64,000 nt of DNA. It comes from JAEULH01 sp963805915. Its GTDB lineage: Bacteria; Pseudomonadota; Alphaproteobacteria; Rhodospirillales; Defluviicoccaceae. Made by a program: the position numbers and the translations under genes. Where the stretch lies: positions 74,988 to 138,987 of the forward strand of contig CAWDWD010000012.1 of NCBI GenBank assembly GCA_963805915.1, read 5' to 3'. A model generated the notes under the pieces. That model searched no databases, was not told where the DNA came from, and saw only the letters and a program-made list of their open reading frames with translations. Of this stretch, positions 35,059 through 44,449 are shown one piece after another; positions within the stretch are counted from its first letter, which is position 1, and each line of letters begins with the position of its first letter.

Positions 35059-35997
35059 ATGTGGAAAAAAGCAGCCTTCGCCATCGGCTTTATCGCGCTG
35101 CTGTTCGCGGCCGATCGCGGCGCGTCCGCGATTCTGGGCAAGCTGATGATGCACAGCAATCTGCGCGTGTCGAAACTGTACGGCGGCCGCGTCGACGCCG
35201 ACGTCGTGCTCATCGGCAACAGCCGCGGCGTCCACCTCGCGGCGACCGAGGACTGGGCGAAAACGCTGTGCCGCTCGGTGTTCAATCTCAGCCTCAATGG
35301 CCTCGACGCCGCCACCCAGGATGCTCTGTTGCGCGACCTGCTCGATCACAACCCTCCGCCGGAGGTCGCCGTCATCGAGATCTCCAACCTGTTCGCCGAC
35401 AATTCCACGGCGGGCGAACTCAAGCCGTTCATCGGCGTCAGCGCGCGGCTGCGCGCGCTGGTCAAAGCCGAGTCCAACACCATCTTTCCGTGGTTGGACA
35501 TCAGCCATCTCTATCGCTTCAATACCGAATACCTGTTGCGCGGCCTGGTTTTCCTGCTCCGTTCGTCCGATCAGCGGCCCGAGCCGATGGCGACGATCAC
35601 GCCCGCCATCATCGACACGTTCCTCGATCGCGACCAGCACTTCGACGTCAACGCGCGGAGCGTGCGGATCCTCGCCTCGACCCTTGAGGTCCTCAAGGCG
35701 CGCGGTGTTAAACCGATCCTGCTGCTCGCGCCTTACCATCCCGCGACCTTCCGCAACCGCGACTGGCTTCCGGGCGCGCTGGCCCAGGTCAGGGCCGGAC
35801 TGCCGGCGGATGTTCCGATCAACGACTGGTCGCAGGCGCTCGCCGACGATGCCGACGCGGATTTCTCCGACCCGTTGCACATGTCGCCGGCCGGCCGGCG
35901 CGCGCTCGCGGGCAAGATCGCCATGTCGCCGCTGGGCCGCGCCGCGTCGCAGTGTCCCACGGCCTTCGGCCAAAGTGGACATGGCCAGGGCGGTTGA
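35059..35997 (+). CDS. SGNH-hydrolase-like acyltransferase partner
   Basis: A 312-residue protein with one N-terminal membrane segment (residues 5-22) and a periplasmic domain. VLIGNSRGVHLA gives the SGNH-type nucleophile block (GNSRG) and SDPLHMSPAGRRALA gives the C-terminal Asp-x-x-His block. Together with the MBOAT protein it should O-acetylate an extracellular polysaccharide, like AlgJ/AlgX. This role is inferred from fold motifs and gene pairing. Confidence 0.75.
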   Translation: MWKKAAFAIGFIALLFAADRGASAILGKLMMHSNLRVSKLYGGRVDADVVLIGNSRGVHLAATEDWAKTLCRSVFNLSLNGLDAATQDALLRDLLDHNPPPEVAVIEISNLFADNSTAGELKPFIGVSARLRALVKAESNTIFPWLDISHLYRFNTEYLLRGLVFLLRSSDQRPEPMATITPAIIDTFLDRDQHFDVNARSVRILASTLEVLKARGVKPILLLAPYHPATFRNRDWLPGALAQVRAGLPADVPINDWSQALADDADADFSDPLHMSPAGRRALAGKIAMSPLGRAASQCPTAFGQSGHGQGG

Positions 35998-36087
35998 AGC
36001 CAACGTGGCCGCGCGGATCTCGCCGCGCCAACCTTGCCTAATGCCGGCGCGAGGCTTGCCAGGCGATGAGCAGGAAGACGAGGCCGC

Positions 36088-36213
36088 TTAACCCGGCCAA
36101 CGGCGCCCACCTAATAACAAGGCGTCGCCGAGCCGGGTGCGAACCACCGGCGCATCAAGGATGAATGCCGCCACCTGGGGCACGGCGGTCACGGCGCGGA
36201 CCGGTTCCCTCAC
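36088..36213 (-). CDS. Possible 41-residue peptide downstream of the DMT transporter
   Basis: GTG 36213 follows a strong ribosome site AGGGAGG with four-base spacing, 11 bp after the DMT transporter stop. The peptide reads MREPVRAVTAVPQVAAFILD then APVVRTRLGDALLLGGRRW. Just past its stop another frame continues LSGLVFLLIAWQASRRH, a hydrophobic end. With a one-base change the gene would be a small membrane protein of about 58 residues. No family recognised. Confidence 0.35.
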   Translation of the reverse strand: MREPVRAVTAVPQVAAFILDAPVVRTRLGDALLLGGRRWPG

Positions 36214-36223
36214 GCGGCCTCCC

Positions 36224-37213
36224 TTACACTGTCTCGCTTCGCGCCGTCGACGACAGGTACAGGCCGGCGACGATCAGGCTCATCCCGACGCCGTGGTAGG
36301 GGTGAATGCGCTCACCGAGAACCACCACCGCGAAGATCGCCGCGAACACCGGCATCAGGTGAAGAAAGAGCCCGGCCTTGCTGGCGCCGACGCCGGCGAT
36401 CCCGCGGTTCCAGCAGACGAAGGCGAGGACCGAGGCGGCGACGCCGACATAAGCGATGGCGGCCGTGGTGGCCAAGGTTGGGGTGAACCCGCCGCGGACG
36501 AGATAGTCCCAAAGCGCGCCCGGCGCGAGCACGGCGAGACCGATGACGACGACGCCCAGGAGCATGACCAACGGCGGCAGGTCGGCCGGGCGGCGGCGGA
36601 CGAGCACCGAGTAAAGCGCCCACATCGGCACCGCCAGCGCGACCCAGAGGTCGCCCGCGGTGAACCGCAAACCCGCCGCGAGGTTCGGATCGCCGCGCAG
36701 GACGATCGCGGCGACCCCGGCCGTTGAGACCGCGATACCGGCCAGCTGACGCCGGCTGACGCGCACCGCGTCGAGGCCGTAGGCGATCGCCGGGATCACC
36801 GCCGGGGTGGTCGCTATGATCAAGGCCGCGTTGATCGCCGTCGTCGTCCGTAGCCCCTGGTAGACCACGAACTGGAAGCCGATGACGCCCGTGGCGGAGA
36901 GGACCGCGAGCAGGCGCCACTCGCGGCGGACGACGGCCCGCGCCCGCCAGGTCGCGGCCCCGGCGAGCGGCAGCAATACCGCCGCCGCCACCAGCCATCG
37001 CCAGAAGGTCAGCGATACCGGCGAAATGTCGGCATGGATTGCCCGGCCGACGACAAAATTGCCGGCCCACAACAATGGCGGGACGACCAGAAGAAGATAG
37101 TAAAAGCGCGCCTTATCGTGGACGTGCGCTTGTTGCGCGGAATGCGTGGGCTCTTCGCCTTTCTTCACCCCACGGCGTTCGCGCGCCACGGCCGCATTCC
37201 TTAGGATTGCCAC
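36224..37213 (-). CDS. DMT-superfamily (EamA) transporter
   Basis: An inner-membrane transporter of up to 329 residues with ten predicted helices in two EamA repeats. Typical landmarks are PPLLWAGNFVVGRAI in helix 1 and FLHLMPVFAAIFAVVVLGE in helix 9. The first 35 residues are charged and could be non-native; a later start is possible. The substrate is not predictable; family members export amino acids or other metabolites. No regulator gene is adjacent. Confidence 0.85.
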   Translation of the reverse strand: MAILRNAAVARERRGVKKGEEPTHSAQQAHVHDKARFYYLLLVVPPLLWAGNFVVGRAIHADISPVSLTFWRWLVAAAVLLPLAGAATWRARAVVRREWRLLAVLSATGVIGFQFVVYQGLRTTTAINAALIIATTPAVIPAIAYGLDAVRVSRRQLAGIAVSTAGVAAIVLRGDPNLAAGLRFTAGDLWVALAVPMWALYSVLVRRRPADLPPLVMLLGVVVIGLAVLAPGALWDYLVRGGFTPTLATTAAIAYVGVAASVLAFVCWNRGIAGVGASKAGLFLHLMPVFAAIFAVVVLGERIHPYHGVGMSLIVAGLYLSSTARSETV

Positions 37214-37261
37214 ATGTTCACCCTTGACGCCGCGGATAAGCCGCTCAAGGGCAGATAATGC

Positions 37262-37327
37262 ACCACCGACGCGATCATCTGCATCACCTCAAGCGCCATT
37301 TGCGGCACCGACCTGCACACCGTGAAA
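37262..37327 (+). pseudogene. Short remnant of a zinc-dependent alcohol dehydrogenase
   Basis: The plus strand reads TDAIICITSSAICGTDLHTV, the N-terminal catalytic-zinc segment (Cys-Gly-x-Asp-Leu-His) of formaldehyde/alcohol dehydrogenases. A stop lies before it, and low-complexity G-rich repeats follow at 37370-37440. It is only about 22 codons long. Neither flank extends the similarity. Confidence 0.5.
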
Positions 37328-37458
37328 ACGGCGGCTTTCATGCAGGTCCTTCCAGGTGGGGCGTCTTGGCGAGAGGGGGGCGAGAGGGGCGGGCGAGAGA
37401 GGGGCGAGCCGGCCCGCGAGCCGGCCCGCGCGGATAGCCTCAGTGGTGAACCATGCGC

Positions 37459-37902
37459 TCAGGCCGCCGCCTGTTCCTTCTTTTTGGCATACTGCGCGCC
37501 CATCTTCTCGGCTTCGGCGTCTTCAATCTTTTTGCGCGATTGCGGAAACAGCTTGGTTTCTTCGTCCTTGATGTGATGGTCGAGCGCGTCGGCAAGCTCC
37601 TCGATGGTCTTCATCCACTCCGCCGTGGTGCTCTTCAGCGACGAAAGCTTCTCCAGCATCTCCTTGGCCTCGGCGTGCTCTTCGAGGTCGTCCTTGATCT
37701 CGTCGACCATCCCGGTCGCCTTGCGCGCCTTGGGATAGAACACCTTCTCTTCGAACTCGGTGTGCACCTCGAGATCGGCATTGACTTCGGCGAACAGCCG
37801 GTCGCGGGTCTTTTCGGCGCTATGTCCGGTCTCTTTGATTTCGGCCAGCAGCTTCTTGACCTTGGCGTGGTCGGTCTCGAGCAGATCGTGGATGTTGGGC
37901 AT
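37459..37902 (-). CDS. Hemerythrin/HHE-domain protein
   Basis: A 147-residue four-helix protein with the diiron/HHE histidines and glutamates: TDHAKVKKLL, HTEFEEKVFYP, HAEAKEML and HHIKDEETKLFP. Such proteins bind O2 or NO, or sense iron and redox state. The start ATG 37902 has GGAGA upstream. The C-terminus is a Lys/Ala-rich helix. It diverges from the two-component genes 157 bp away, so it may act with them, but nothing in the sequence proves that. Confidence 0.9.
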   Translation of the reverse strand: MPNIHDLLETDHAKVKKLLAEIKETGHSAEKTRDRLFAEVNADLEVHTEFEEKVFYPKARKATGMVDEIKDDLEEHAEAKEMLEKLSSLKSTTAEWMKTIEELADALDHHIKDEETKLFPQSRKKIEDAEAEKMGAQYAKKKEQAAA

Positions 37903-38058
37903 CGGAAGTTCTCCAGGGCCGGTTATAATGATCGCGCCAACAACGTGTGCGCAGGGGCCCGGTTCCCCAAGGGAGTCCCGCCATTGACAGTGAGGCGACA
38001 AGGCGCGGGTTCACCCGTTAGTCTCAACAGAGACTGTTCAATCTCGGGGAGAAAGGCG

Positions 38059-38427
38059 GTGGCGGAGAAAAGACTACTGGTCTGCGATGACGAGGCCGCC
38101 GTCGGGCGTCTGGTGCGCAACGCGACCGTCCCGCGCGGCTATGAAGTCATGTTGACGACCAGCGGCGAGGAGCTGATGCGCGTTCACGACGAGTTCAAGC
38201 CGAACGTGATCCTTCTCGACATGGTCATGCCCGGCCTGGATGGTAACGAGGTTATCATGTGGCTCGCCAGCCATGGCTGCACCGCGCGCTTGATCATCAT
38301 GACCGGCTACCACCCCGAGTACGCCGACCACGCCAGGATACTCGCCCAGTACAAGGGCATCGGCTCGACGACGACGTTGCACAAGCCGTTCGCGCTGAAG
38401 GATCTGCTGTCGGCGTTGGACGGCTGA
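38059..38427 (+). CDS. Single-domain response regulator (CheY-like)
   Basis: A 122-residue receiver domain with no output domain. The acidic pair is in LLVCDDEAAVG, the phosphorylated Asp in VILLDMVMPGLDG and the Lys in TLHKPFAL. The start is GTG 38059, preceded by GGGGAGAAAGG. Two bases separate its stop from the sensor kinase ATG, so the pair is one operon. It probably acts in a phosphorelay with that kinase. Confidence 0.9.
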   Translation: MAEKRLLVCDDEAAVGRLVRNATVPRGYEVMLTTSGEELMRVHDEFKPNVILLDMVMPGLDGNEVIMWLASHGCTARLIIMTGYHPEYADHARILAQYKGIGSTTTLHKPFALKDLLSALDG

Positions 38428-38429
38428 GC

Positions 38430-41400
38430 ATGAGGCCTCGCTTCGAGCGCAAACCGGTCGTTCTCCTGGTTGCGACCATGCTGTGCGTTGCCGTGGTCAT
38501 CGCGGCCAGCGCGATCTACATCAGCTATCGCGGCGGCATGGAGCGCGAGCGCATCCGGCTGCGGGACGTGGTTCAGGCCCAAGCCCGTATGCTCGAGTCC
38601 ATGGTCGGTTTCAATCGGGCCTATTCGAGCTATCCGGAAGGTCCCGAGGCCGCGGCCCTGCGCCAGTTCACCGACAACCAGCGCCTCTCGGCCAGCCGTG
38701 ACAGCGCCGCCAGCAGCGAGCTTACGCTGGCGCGGCGTGAAGGCGAGACCATCGTCTATCTGGTTCGGCGCGGTGCAAGGAACGACGGCGATGCGCCCCT
38801 CTCGCTTCCCGCCGGCGCCATGCTTGACGCGCCGATGCGCGCGGCGCTCGATGGGCGATCGGGCACGATGATCGGCGAGGACTACGCCGGAACCCTCGTC
38901 CTCGCCGCCTACGAGCCGGTGGCGATGATGAACCTCGGCCTCGTCGCCAAGGTCGATGTCGCCGAGGTCCGCGCCCGCTTTACCCGCGCGGCCATGCCGC
39001 TTTTTGGGATTGGCCTGGTCACCGTGCTCGCCGCGTCCGGGCTTTTCTATGTGATCAGCCGACCGCTGCGCAAACAGCGGCGCAACGCCGACGCGCGGCT
39101 GCGCGGCCTGTTCGAGCACATGAAGAGCGGCGCGGCGGTGTTCGAGGCATTGCCGGACGGCAGCGATTTCATTTTTAGCGACCTCAATCGCCGGGCCGAG
39201 GAGCTTGCCCATGTCGATCGCGAGACGACCATCGGCAGACGGCTGAGCGAGGCCTTCCCCGGAGCCGAGAAATTCGGCCTCCTCGAAGCGCTCAGGGATG
39301 TCTGGAAAGCCGGCGGAACGAAGGACCTGCCGGCCCGGCTGTATCGCGACGAGCGGTTCGAAGGGTGGCGCGATACCCACGTCTACCGGCTCCCCGGCGG
39401 CGAGCTTGTCACGTTGTTCGACGACATCAGCGCCGAGAAGCAGGCGCAGCAGGCGCTGGCGGAAAGCGAGGCTCGGTTCCGCGGCACCTTCGAGAACGCC
39501 GCCGTCGGCATCGCCCATGTCGGCTTCGACGGATCATGGCTCAGGGTCAACGAGCGGTTGTGCGAAATCGTCGGTTATGGCCGCGACGAACTGGTTGGGA
39601 AGACCTTCCAGGACATCACCCATCCGGATGATCTGCGAGCGGACCTCGATCAGTTCGAGTCGCTGATGCGCGGCGACATCCGCTCCTACGTCATGGAGAA
39701 GCGCTATATCCGCAAAGAAGGCGATGTCGTTTGGGTCAACCTGACCACGGCGCTTCAGCGCGACGAGATCGGGCGGCCGATGTATTGCATTTCGGTCGTG
39801 CGCGACATCGGTCAACGCAAGCTCGCCGAGCGTACCCTGAGCGAGAATGAAACGCGGATGCGCGCCCTGCTCGACGCCAGCGTCGACGAGATCTTGCTGT
39901 CATCGACCGAGGGCCGCGTTCTCGCCATCAACAAGGCCGCCGAGTTGCGCCTCGCGAAACGGCTGAAAGGCGACAGTCCGCTCGGCGCCGATCTCGCCCG
40001 AATACTGCCGGCCGACCTGGCCAAGACGAGACTGGCGGTCATTCGCGAGGTCGCCGCGTCCGGCGAGCCCGCGCACATGGACGTCGCGATTCGTGGCCGT
40101 TGGTTCGAGTTCTGGTTCTATCCGGTGCGTCACCCGAACCAGCCGATCACCGAGGTCGCCGTCCATGCCCGCGACATCACCGACCGCAAGCGGGCCGAGG
40201 CCGACCTGCGGCGGCTCTATCAGGCAATTCAGCAAAGCCCGTCTTCGGTCGTCGTCACCGACGTCGACGCCAATATCGTTTACGTCAATCCAAGGTTCTG
40301 CGAGGTCACCGGCTACAGCCGCGACGAGGTGATCGGCAAGAACCCTCGCATTCTCAAGTCCGATCTAACCGATCCGGCGGAGTACAAGGAGCTGTGGCGG
40401 ACAATCACGAGCGGTCAGGTCTGGCGGGGCGAGTTTTATAACAAGAAGAAAAACGGCGAGCGTCTGCGCGAGATCGCGTCGATCGCGCCGGTCAAGGGCG
40501 AGGACGGCCGGATCATTAATTTTGTCGCGGTGAAGGAGGATGTGACCGAGTGGCGGGCGGTCGAAGATCAGTTGCGCCAGTCGCAGAAGATGCAGGCGAT
40601 CGGTCAGCTCACCGGCGGCATTGCCCACGATTTCAACAATCTGCTGACCATCATCGGCGGGAACCTTCAGCTTCTCGAGATGGATCTCGGCGGCGACGGC
40701 GAGCATGGCACGCTCATCAGCGACGCGTTGTGGGCGACCACCCGGGCCGGTGAATTGACCCACCGCCTGCTCGCGTTCGCCCGGATGCAGCCGCTTCGCC
40801 CCACCATCTTGAACCTCAACGACATTGTCGGCGGCCTGACCGAACTGCTGCGCCGGACCCTCGGCGCCAGCATCGATGTCGTCGAGGAGCTCGATCCCGA
40901 TATCGCCAGCGTGATCGCCGATGCCGGCGAACTGGAGCGCGCGCTGGTCAATCTCGCCATCAACGCCCGCGACGCCATGGCCGACGGCGGCGCGCTGACG
41001 GTGCAGACCCGCAACGCCGTTCTCGACGCCGACTACGTCGAACTCAATCCCGATGTCGAGGCCGGCGACTATGTCATGCTCGCGGTCAGCGATACCGGCA
41101 CGGGTATTCCGGCGGACATGCTCGGGCGCATCTTCGAGCCGTTTTTCACCACCAAGGGAGTCGGCCGAGGGAGCGGGCTGGGCCTGAGCATGGTCTACGG
41201 CTTTCTCAAGCAGTCGGGCGGCCACGTCAGCGTCTACAGCGAGGTCGGCTCGGGAACCACTTTCAAGCTGTTCTTCCCGCAAGCCGCAATGGCCGATATC
41301 GACGCCGCGGCGGATACCGCGGCCGTCGAGGATGGCGGTTTTTCGGGAGCGGGCAAGATCGCGCTGGTTGTCGAGGACGAAGAGCGGCTGCGCCGGGTCG

Positions 41401-41738
41401 CGGTACGCCTGCTCAGGGACACGGGCTTTGTCGTTCTCGATGCCGGCGACGGTAACGAGGCCATGCGCCTTGCCCAGGCGGCAGGCCGGATCGATTTGTT
41501 GTTTACCGACGTGGAGCTGCCCGGCGGCATGAACGGCATTGCCATCGCCAAGGGTGTCACGATGCAGCATCGCGAGGTCAAGGTGTTGTACACCACCGGT
41601 TATTCCGCCGGCCTCGGCGCCAGGAACGGCCGGCTTCCGGCGGACGCCAAATTCATCGCCAAACCCTACGCCCGCCAGGAGTTGACCCGTCAGCTCCTGG
41701 CGCTTTTCGCCGATGGGACTCAGGGCGCCGACGCCTGA
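38430..41738 (+). CDS. Membrane-bound hybrid histidine kinase with several PAS domains
   Basis: A 1102-residue sensor. Helix 1 (about residues 9-33) and helix 2 (about 188-208) enclose a periplasmic sensing domain. Four PAS-type domains follow (about 225-335, 345-470, 470-590, 595-715), including FENAAVGIAHVGFDGSWLRV and YVNPRFCEVTGYSRDEVIGK. The phospho-acceptor His is in GGIAHDFNNLL (about 733). The ATPase domain has NLAINARDAMADGG and GRGSGLGLSMVYGF. A C-terminal receiver starts near 976 with VVEDEERLRR and its Asp in LLFTDVELPGG. The N-box order is that of HWE-less HPK4-type kinases. The signal sensed is unknown. Confidence 0.93.
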   Translation: MRPRFERKPVVLLVATMLCVAVVIAASAIYISYRGGMERERIRLRDVVQAQARMLESMVGFNRAYSSYPEGPEAAALRQFTDNQRLSASRDSAASSELTLARREGETIVYLVRRGARNDGDAPLSLPAGAMLDAPMRAALDGRSGTMIGEDYAGTLVLAAYEPVAMMNLGLVAKVDVAEVRARFTRAAMPLFGIGLVTVLAASGLFYVISRPLRKQRRNADARLRGLFEHMKSGAAVFEALPDGSDFIFSDLNRRAEELAHVDRETTIGRRLSEAFPGAEKFGLLEALRDVWKAGGTKDLPARLYRDERFEGWRDTHVYRLPGGELVTLFDDISAEKQAQQALAESEARFRGTFENAAVGIAHVGFDGSWLRVNERLCEIVGYGRDELVGKTFQDITHPDDLRADLDQFESLMRGDIRSYVMEKRYIRKEGDVVWVNLTTALQRDEIGRPMYCISVVRDIGQRKLAERTLSENETRMRALLDASVDEILLSSTEGRVLAINKAAELRLAKRLKGDSPLGADLARILPADLAKTRLAVIREVAASGEPAHMDVAIRGRWFEFWFYPVRHPNQPITEVAVHARDITDRKRAEADLRRLYQAIQQSPSSVVVTDVDANIVYVNPRFCEVTGYSRDEVIGKNPRILKSDLTDPAEYKELWRTITSGQVWRGEFYNKKKNGERLREIASIAPVKGEDGRIINFVAVKEDVTEWRAVEDQLRQSQKMQAIGQLTGGIAHDFNNLLTIIGGNLQLLEMDLGGDGEHGTLISDALWATTRAGELTHRLLAFARMQPLRPTILNLNDIVGGLTELLRRTLGASIDVVEELDPDIASVIADAGELERALVNLAINARDAMADGGALTVQTRNAVLDADYVELNPDVEAGDYVMLAVSDTGTGIPADMLGRIFEPFFTTKGVGRGSGLGLSMVYGFLKQSGGHVSVYSEVGSGTTFKLFFPQAAMADIDAAADTAAVEDGGFSGAGKIALVVEDEERLRRVAVRLLRDTGFVVLDAGDGNEAMRLAQAAGRIDLLFTDVELPGGMNGIAIAKGVTMQHREVKVLYTTGYSAGLGARNGRLPADAKFIAKPYARQELTRQLLALFADGTQGADA

Positions 41739-41790
41739 GCAGGTCTGGTCCGTAGCCCGCGAGAGCGCCGCGCGACCACTTCTCCTCGGA

Positions 41791-41913
41791 CTACTTCTCC
41801 TCGTTGTCGAGGCGCTCGATGTCGCGCCGCGCGAGCTCGTCTGCGATCAACGGCACGGCCTCGACGGCGAGCCAGACCGTGAGGATGAGAACATTGGCGA
41901 TGGCGAGGGTCAT
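41791..41913 (-). CDS. Possible 40-residue single-helix membrane protein
   Basis: A short frame, MTLAIANVLILTVWLAVEAV followed by PLIADELARRDIERLDNEEK, has one clear membrane helix and a charged tail, a composition unlike random shadow frames here. The ribosome site is weak (AAGG, seven bases before ATG 41913). It is convergent with the sensor kinase. It could be a small regulatory membrane protein, but no family is recognised. Confidence 0.4.
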   Translation of the reverse strand: MTLAIANVLILTVWLAVEAVPLIADELARRDIERLDNEEK

Positions 41914-42104
41914 GGCGTTACCTTGTTTGAAGCGCTGGCGTGAGTGGCTGGAACATACCAAGAACATTCGTCCTTTGACAAGACTATCTTCCTAGAATGC
42001 ACGATCTGCGGCTCATCCATTCGGCGATCCGTTCGCCCCAACACGCCGTAGTGAAGATGACGCCGCGCGGCGCGCGTCGTCCAAACACAGGGTGGGTTAT
42101 TTTC

Positions 42105-42317
42105 ATGCCGCAGACCGTTGTCACCCTCGTCAGCGCCAACGCGAGCTGGTGGAAAAGCCGCAAGTACCGCAAGGAAACCGCAAAAAGGTTAAGAGAACTG
42201 AAACACGACGGCTGGCGGCTCGCCGCTTTCGAGCGGCTGGCCGTTCGCGGCATCGACACCCGCCAACTCACCGCCTATCACTTGACGCGCCGCGACCCCA
42301 CCGGATCAATCGGTTGA
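42105..42317 (+). CDS. Small basic hypothetical protein
   Basis: A 70-residue protein starting MPQTVVTLVSANASWWKSRK and rich in Arg/Lys, with WRLAAFERLAVRGIDTRQLT later. The weak ribosome site GGTGGG lies 8-13 bases upstream. A longer frame from 41997 is possible. I do not recognise it. It lies about 100 bp upstream of the quinone oxidoreductase gene on the same strand. Confidence 0.4.
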   Translation: MPQTVVTLVSANASWWKSRKYRKETAKRLRELKHDGWRLAAFERLAVRGIDTRQLTAYHLTRRDPTGSIG

Positions 42318-42413
42318 TGGTTGGATTCAGCCGGCGGATGGTTACCATCCGTCAGCATCGAACCAGAAATGGGCGAGCGAGCACGCGCGGCGCCTGGGTT
42401 AAGGAGACAGTTG

Positions 42414-43415
42414 ATGGCCAAAGTCGTTCGTTTTCATGAGACCGGCGGACCCGAGGTTCTCCGCATTGAGAACATAAAGATCGGCGATCCGGGTCCCGGC
42501 GAGATCCGCTTGCGGGTTCAGGCGATCGGCCTGAACCGGGCCGAGGCGCTTTTTCGCGCCGGCCAGTATCTCGAAGCGCCGAAGCTGCCGGCACGACTTG
42601 GATACGAAGCCGCCGGCATTGTCGAGGCGGTCGGCGCCGGCGTAACCGGGATCGATTACGGCCAACGGGTGAGCGTCATCCCGTCGTTTTCGCTCAATGA
42701 GTACGCAATGTACGCCGATCACGCCATCGTCCCGGCCCACGCCGTCGCCCCGACCCCGGACCGGCTGTCATCGCTCGAAGCCGCGGCGCTGTGGATGCAG
42801 ACCATGACCGCGTACGGCGCGCTGATCGATATCGCCGGGCTCGGCGAGGGCGATTTCGTCATCATTCCGGCGGCGTCGAGCAGCGTCGGCCTGGCCGCCA
42901 TCCAGATCGCGCGGATGGTCGGCGCGACCGCCATCGCGACCACCCGCGGCGGTCACAAAAGCGCAGCGCTGCGCGCCGCCGGCGCCCATCATGTCATCGC
43001 CACCGAACACCAGGATCTGGTTGGCGCGGTCAAGGAGATTACCGGCGGGCGCGGCGCCCGGGTCATCTTCGATCCGGTCGCGGGGCCTTTCGTCGAGACG
43101 CTGGCCGAGGCCGCGGCCCAGAACGGGATCATTTTCATCTACGGGCTGTTGAGCATGAAGCCGACGCCGTTTCCGACGATGCGCGCACTCGGCCGCGGTT
43201 TGACCTTGCGCGGCTACACCTTGTTCGAGATTGTCAGCAATCCCGAGCGTTTCGCCCGCGGCAAGGAGTTCGTGACGAGCGGCGTGGCCCAGGGACTGCT
43301 CAAGCCGATCATCGCCAAGATATTTCCGTTTGAGCACATTGCCGACGCCCACCGCTACATGGAACAGGGCGAACAGGTCGGCAAGATCGTCGTGACCGTG
43401 GAGGAGAACCAATGA
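42414..43415 (+). CDS. Zinc-independent quinone oxidoreductase-like MDR protein
   Basis: A 333-residue medium-chain dehydrogenase/reductase of the zeta-crystallin type: FHETGGPEVLRIENIKIGDP at the N-terminus, LGYEAAGIVEAVG in the GroES-like domain, and the NADPH-binding loop IPAASSSVGLAAIQIARMVG. The Cys/His zinc ligands of alcohol dehydrogenases are absent. It probably reduces quinones or enals with NADPH. ATG 42414 has AAGGAG upstream. It overlaps the next gene by 4 bp (ATGA). Confidence 0.9.
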   Translation: MAKVVRFHETGGPEVLRIENIKIGDPGPGEIRLRVQAIGLNRAEALFRAGQYLEAPKLPARLGYEAAGIVEAVGAGVTGIDYGQRVSVIPSFSLNEYAMYADHAIVPAHAVAPTPDRLSSLEAAALWMQTMTAYGALIDIAGLGEGDFVIIPAASSSVGLAAIQIARMVGATAIATTRGGHKSAALRAAGAHHVIATEHQDLVGAVKEITGGRGARVIFDPVAGPFVETLAEAAAQNGIIFIYGLLSMKPTPFPTMRALGRGLTLRGYTLFEIVSNPERFARGKEFVTSGVAQGLLKPIIAKIFPFEHIADAHRYMEQGEQVGKIVVTVEENQ

Positions 43416-44425
43416 CCATCGTCAAAGCCTACGCCGCGACCACCATCGGCGGCCGGCTCGAGCCATTCGAATATGAGTTGGGCCGGCTCGGCGCCGACGA
43501 GGTCGACATCGACGTGCGCTATTGCGGCATCTGTCACAGCGACCTGAGCATGCTCGACAACGAGTGGGGCATTACCCAATACCCGTTGGTGCCGGGCCAC
43601 GAGGTCGTCGGTACCATTGCCGCGGTCGGCGCCAATGTCGGCTATTTGCGGCCCGGACAGACGGTCGGTCTCGGCTGGAACGCGTCGTCATGCATGCATT
43701 GCCACGAGTGCATGTCCGGCGATCATAACATGTGCGCGGAGGTCGAAGGCACCATCGTCGGCCGCCACGGCGGCTTCGCCAACAGGGTCCGCGCCGACGC
43801 CGCCTGGGCCATCGCTTTGCCCGACGGCGTCGATCCGGCCAAGGCCGGGCCGATGTTCTGCGGCGGCGTGACCGTCTTCAACCCGATCGTGCAAAATCAC
43901 ATCAAGGCGACCGACCGGGTCGGTGTTGTCGGCATCGGTGGCCTCGGCCATATGGCGCTGCGCTTCCTCCATGCCTGGGGCTGCGAGGTCACGGCGTTCT
44001 CGACCAGCCCGGCCAAGGAGCACGAGGCCCGCGCGTTGGGCGCCGACCACTTTGTCAGCACCCGCGATCCGGCCGGGCTCGAAGCGCTCGCCAACAGCTT
44101 CGACATGATCTTAGTGACCATCAACGTCGAACTCGATTGGGAAGCCTATATGAAGGCGTTGCGCCCGCGCGGCAAGTTGCACATCGTCGGCGCCGTGCCG
44201 TCGGTCACGGCGACGGGCTTTGCGCTCCTCGGCGGCCAGAAATCGATCGGCGGCTCGCCGCTGGGCAGCCCGGCGACGACGGCCGAAATGCTGCGCTTCG
44301 CAGGCCGCCGTGGCATCGAGCCGATCACCGAGATGTTCGCGCTGTCGCGGGTCAACGACGCGCTGGACCGGCTCAGATCCGGCCAGGCGCGCTACCGCCT
44401 CGTTCTCGAAAACGATCTGGGCTAA
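43412..44425 (+). CDS. Zinc-dependent alcohol/aldehyde reductase (YahK-like)
   Basis: A 337-residue MDR enzyme. Catalytic zinc ligands are in CGICHSDLSMLDNEWG and PGHEVVG. The structural zinc Cys group is CMHCHECMSGDHNMC, and the NADP loop is VGIGGLGHMALRFLHAWG. This pattern is that of cinnamyl-alcohol-dehydrogenase-like aldehyde reductases such as YahK. It is translated with the upstream quinone oxidoreductase, so both may detoxify carbonyl compounds. Confidence 0.92.
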   Translation: MTIVKAYAATTIGGRLEPFEYELGRLGADEVDIDVRYCGICHSDLSMLDNEWGITQYPLVPGHEVVGTIAAVGANVGYLRPGQTVGLGWNASSCMHCHECMSGDHNMCAEVEGTIVGRHGGFANRVRADAAWAIALPDGVDPAKAGPMFCGGVTVFNPIVQNHIKATDRVGVVGIGGLGHMALRFLHAWGCEVTAFSTSPAKEHEARALGADHFVSTRDPAGLEALANSFDMILVTINVELDWEAYMKALRPRGKLHIVGAVPSVTATGFALLGGQKSIGGSPLGSPATTAEMLRFAGRRGIEPITEMFALSRVNDALDRLRSGQARYRLVLENDLG

Positions 44426-44449
44426 GGCCGTGGCGCGTTCGCGGCGAGA

